Source of the DNA: Rhodoferax sp. UBA4127
Lineage (GTDB): Bacteria > Pseudomonadota > Gammaproteobacteria > Burkholderiales > Burkholderiaceae_C
Length of the DNA: 5,871 bases
Direction: 5' to 3'
Assembly: GCA_002381045.1 (NCBI GenBank)
Contig: DFWT01000204.1
Span: 26,989-32,859 of the forward strand
Below the pieces are notes generated by a model. The model was not told where the DNA came from. It saw only the letters and a list, made by a program, of their open reading frames with translations, and did not search any database. Position numbers and translations under genes: made by a program. Each line of letters begins with the position of its first letter. Position 1 is the stretch's first letter. Positions 5,766-5,871 of this stretch are shown piece after piece.

Positions 5766-5871
5766 ATGACGCAACACGCACCCAAAATCTTTGTAGCCGG
5801 CCACCGTGGCATGGTGGGCAGCGCCGTCGTGCGCACCCTGTTAGCCCAAGGCGTGCCAACGACCAGTCTGC
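5766..5871 (+). CDS. fcl: GDP-L-fucose synthase, N-terminal end (partial)
   Basis: ATG 5766 opens a frame of 35 complete codons that runs off the window end. The protein begins MTQHAPKIFVAGHRGMVGSA, with the dinucleotide-binding motif GHRGMVGS at 12-19. This form of the Rossmann motif is characteristic of Fcl/WcaG, the short-chain-dehydrogenase enzyme that epimerises and reduces GDP-4-keto-6-deoxy-mannose to GDP-L-fucose with NADPH. AAGG (5756-5759) lies six bases before the start. The gene normally works with gmd (GDP-mannose 4,6-dehydratase), which might lie downstream. The rest of the protein, including the catalytic Ser-Tyr-Lys, is outside the window, so activity cannot be judged. Other sugar epimerase/dehydratases share the fold, but the GHRGMVGS form strongly favours Fcl. 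Confidence 0.88.
   Translation, partial: MTQHAPKIFVAGHRGMVGSAVVRTLLAQGVPTTSL

Overview
The window is part of a surface-polysaccharide (exopolysaccharide or O-antigen) biosynthesis and export locus, with every gene on the + strand and tightly packed. The coding style (GC-rich third positions, frequent GCC/CTG/GGC codons) and the protein types suggest a betaproteobacterium of the Burkholderiales, probably Comamonadaceae (Rhodoferax/Polaromonas-like). That placement is inferred from general resemblance, not from a search.

Layout. 1-101 is the 3' end of rfbC (dTDP-4-dehydrorhamnose 3,5-epimerase), read in a different frame from the long open frame that covers the same bases. 102-195 is a 94-base leader with two inverted repeats, each covering a Shine-Dalgarno-like sequence. 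196-2529 encodes a large periplasmic/outer-membrane polysaccharide export protein (OPX, Wza-like) with about five SLBB repeats. 2539-3371 holds a complete MntA/HepT type toxin-antitoxin pair (nucleotidyltransferase antitoxin and HEPN ribonuclease toxin), with 9 and 11 bases separating it from its neighbours. 3383-4555 encodes a Wzz-type chain-length determinant (PCP) without a tyrosine-kinase domain. 4603-5691 encodes a WecA-like polyprenyl-phosphate sugar-1-phosphate transferase. 5766-5871 is the start of fcl (GDP-L-fucose synthase), cut by the window end.

How they work together. RfbC and Fcl make dTDP-L-rhamnose and GDP-L-fucose. The WecA-like enzyme puts the first sugar phosphate on undecaprenyl phosphate in the inner membrane. 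The Wzz-type protein sets chain length and links to the OPX protein, which exports the polymer. The toxin-antitoxin pair has no obvious role in this pathway and looks like a cassette placed between the OPX and PCP genes, which are usually adjacent partners.

The most notable observation is this intact MntA/HepT module inside the polysaccharide operon, with all signature residues present, a TTG-started toxin gene overlapping the antitoxin gene, and no recognisable promoter of its own. The families are known, so this is an unusual context rather than a new enzyme system. There is no gene-free stretch longer than 300 bases, and I saw no RNA gene, CRISPR array, insertion sequence or convincing terminator.
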